From JAJDYQ01 sp942491945 (GTDB taxonomy: Bacteria > Pseudomonadota > Gammaproteobacteria > JAJDYQ01), in contig CALODD010000063.1 of NCBI GenBank assembly GCA_942491945.1, forward strand, positions 1-52,348: DNA of 52,348 nt. Reading direction: 5' to 3'. Made by a program: the position numbers and the translations under genes. Shown in pieces: positions 51,719 to 52,348 of the stretch (position 1 is its first letter; each line of letters begins with the position of its first letter). The notes under the pieces are model-generated. The model had not been told where the DNA came from. It searched no databases and saw nothing but the letters and a program-made list of their open reading frames with translations.

Positions 51719-52348
51719 GTGAATATACAAACTCTTCTTAAATGTTCAGATTCAATACATGTCAGAATTTTATCTGATAATGATGTAAGAGTAAGACTTC
51801 CAGTTGGAGGTAGGATACGTGGTGATCGTTTATTACTTGCAATATTAGGAGCTTTTTCCTCTCCAAGAACTGTTCAGGAGGGAATAGATGAATTGAACAG
51901 CTTTCTTTCGTCTCGCGAAGAATTTTCAGCAATAGTTAAGATGATTATGAAGATGCATAGTGCTGGTATTTTAATTGAGGAAGAGGGCAGCGAACTATTA
52001 TCTTCTGTAAATGGCCGATTCGATTCATCAGAAGTCCATGTGAGAATGTTGAATGACAGGGTACGAACATCGGCCTATCAACGTGCTATTCGTGAAACGG
52101 TTTGTCGGTGATATTGTTTTAGATATCGGAACCGGCACAGGTATTCTGGCAGCAACGGCCGCAAAATGTGGTGCAGCGAGGGTCTATGCTGTTGAACAGA
52201 GTTCGGTGGCGAAATTGGCAACAAAGGTTTTTGAGGGAAAATGGGTTATCAGAAACTGTTACTGTTATTCAGGGGGCATTCTATAGATATAGTGCTTCCT
52301 GAGAATGCAGACGCATTGGTCGCCGAAATATTAGGTAATGACCCTCTG
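51424..52348. repeat. Long direct repeat, right copy
   Basis: This matches bases 1-923 in the same orientation and is cut by the end of the window. Differences include four substitutions near 51466-51474, a 2-base insertion near 51553, and in the coding part one 2-base deletion and two 1-base insertions. Confidence 0.9.
51719..52348 (+). pseudogene. Second copy of RRE-like/PRMT-like methyltransferase, frameshifted
   Basis: The GTG start and the first ~128 codons match the gene at 294 with only two amino-acid changes. At about 52107 two bases are missing compared with the first copy (TGTCGGTG for TGTCCCGGTG). The frame then stops, and SAM motif I is left in another frame (readable from 52053). 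One-base insertions near 52236 and 52275 bring the net shift back to zero. Unless these are sequence errors, the product ends before the catalytic domain, leaving only the RRE-like domain. The gene runs past the window end. Confidence 0.75.

Noticed and set aside
1..52348. Window as a complete circular plasmid
   Set aside because: Terminal repeats suggested it, but no replication, partition or transfer genes are present, chromosomal genes fill the middle, and the repeats differ at about 14 positions.

Overview
The window looks like chromosomal DNA of an uncultured or poorly known gammaproteobacterium, probably marine. The evidence is moderate GC, hflK-hflC, asparaginase II, a CorA-type transporter, a rimK/rimB-type locus beside an 'inactive transglutaminase + 7TM' gene, and IS3, IS5 and IS21-like remnants. 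No tRNA, rRNA or CRISPR array was seen. All family assignments come from reading the sequence, not from searches.

Left arm (1-14.1 kb): a peptide-tailoring region. An RRE-like/PRMT-like methyltransferase is followed by a JmjC-type cupin oxygenase, a permease fused to an FG-GAP/ASPIC ectodomain and two Fe(II)/2-oxoglutarate oxygenases. Then comes a lasso-peptide operon: HprK-like kinase, sulfotransferase, PqqD-like RRE (B1), a 54-codon precursor (A), lasso cyclase (C), aspartyl-hydroxylase-like oxygenase and, slightly apart, a radical SAM/SPASM enzyme. The usual leader peptidase (B2) and an export ABC transporter are not visible.

Middle (14.4-36.4 kb): housekeeping genes in rearranged, decaying DNA. 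These include a helicase relic, small genes of unknown function, a secreted Cys/Trp repeat protein, asparaginase II, an ATP-grasp ligase, hflKC, a DsrC-like gene, two PDC-sensor paralogs, a haemolysin III-like gene, corA, rimB, a rimK fragment joined head-on to a gdhA fragment, and an operon of channel and antiporter genes with the 7TM-transglutaminase gene. IS remnants and an intact-looking IS3 element in an older inverted repeat mark the breakpoints.

36.5-44.3 kb: a tightly overlapping operon resembling Wadjet (JetABCD/MksBEFG). It encodes a DUF2779 Cas4-like/DnaQ-like nuclease, an SMC/MukB-like ATPase with one frameshift, JetB-like and JetA-like subunits and a Toprim JetD-like nuclease.

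Right arm (45.1-52.3 kb): more tailoring genes (GT8 glycosyltransferase, SGNH-like protein, two sulfotransferases, a second JmjC cupin, a PhyH-type oxygenase), ending in a second, frameshifted copy of the first methyltransferase. The first 923 bases and last 925 bases of the window are near-identical direct repeats. A different ~200-base element, probably a small RNA gene with a palindromic operator and a terminator whose stem changes but still pairs, occurs at 14.4 kb and 44.6 kb, at the inner edges of the two tailoring arms. The two arms may therefore be one split or tandemly duplicated island.
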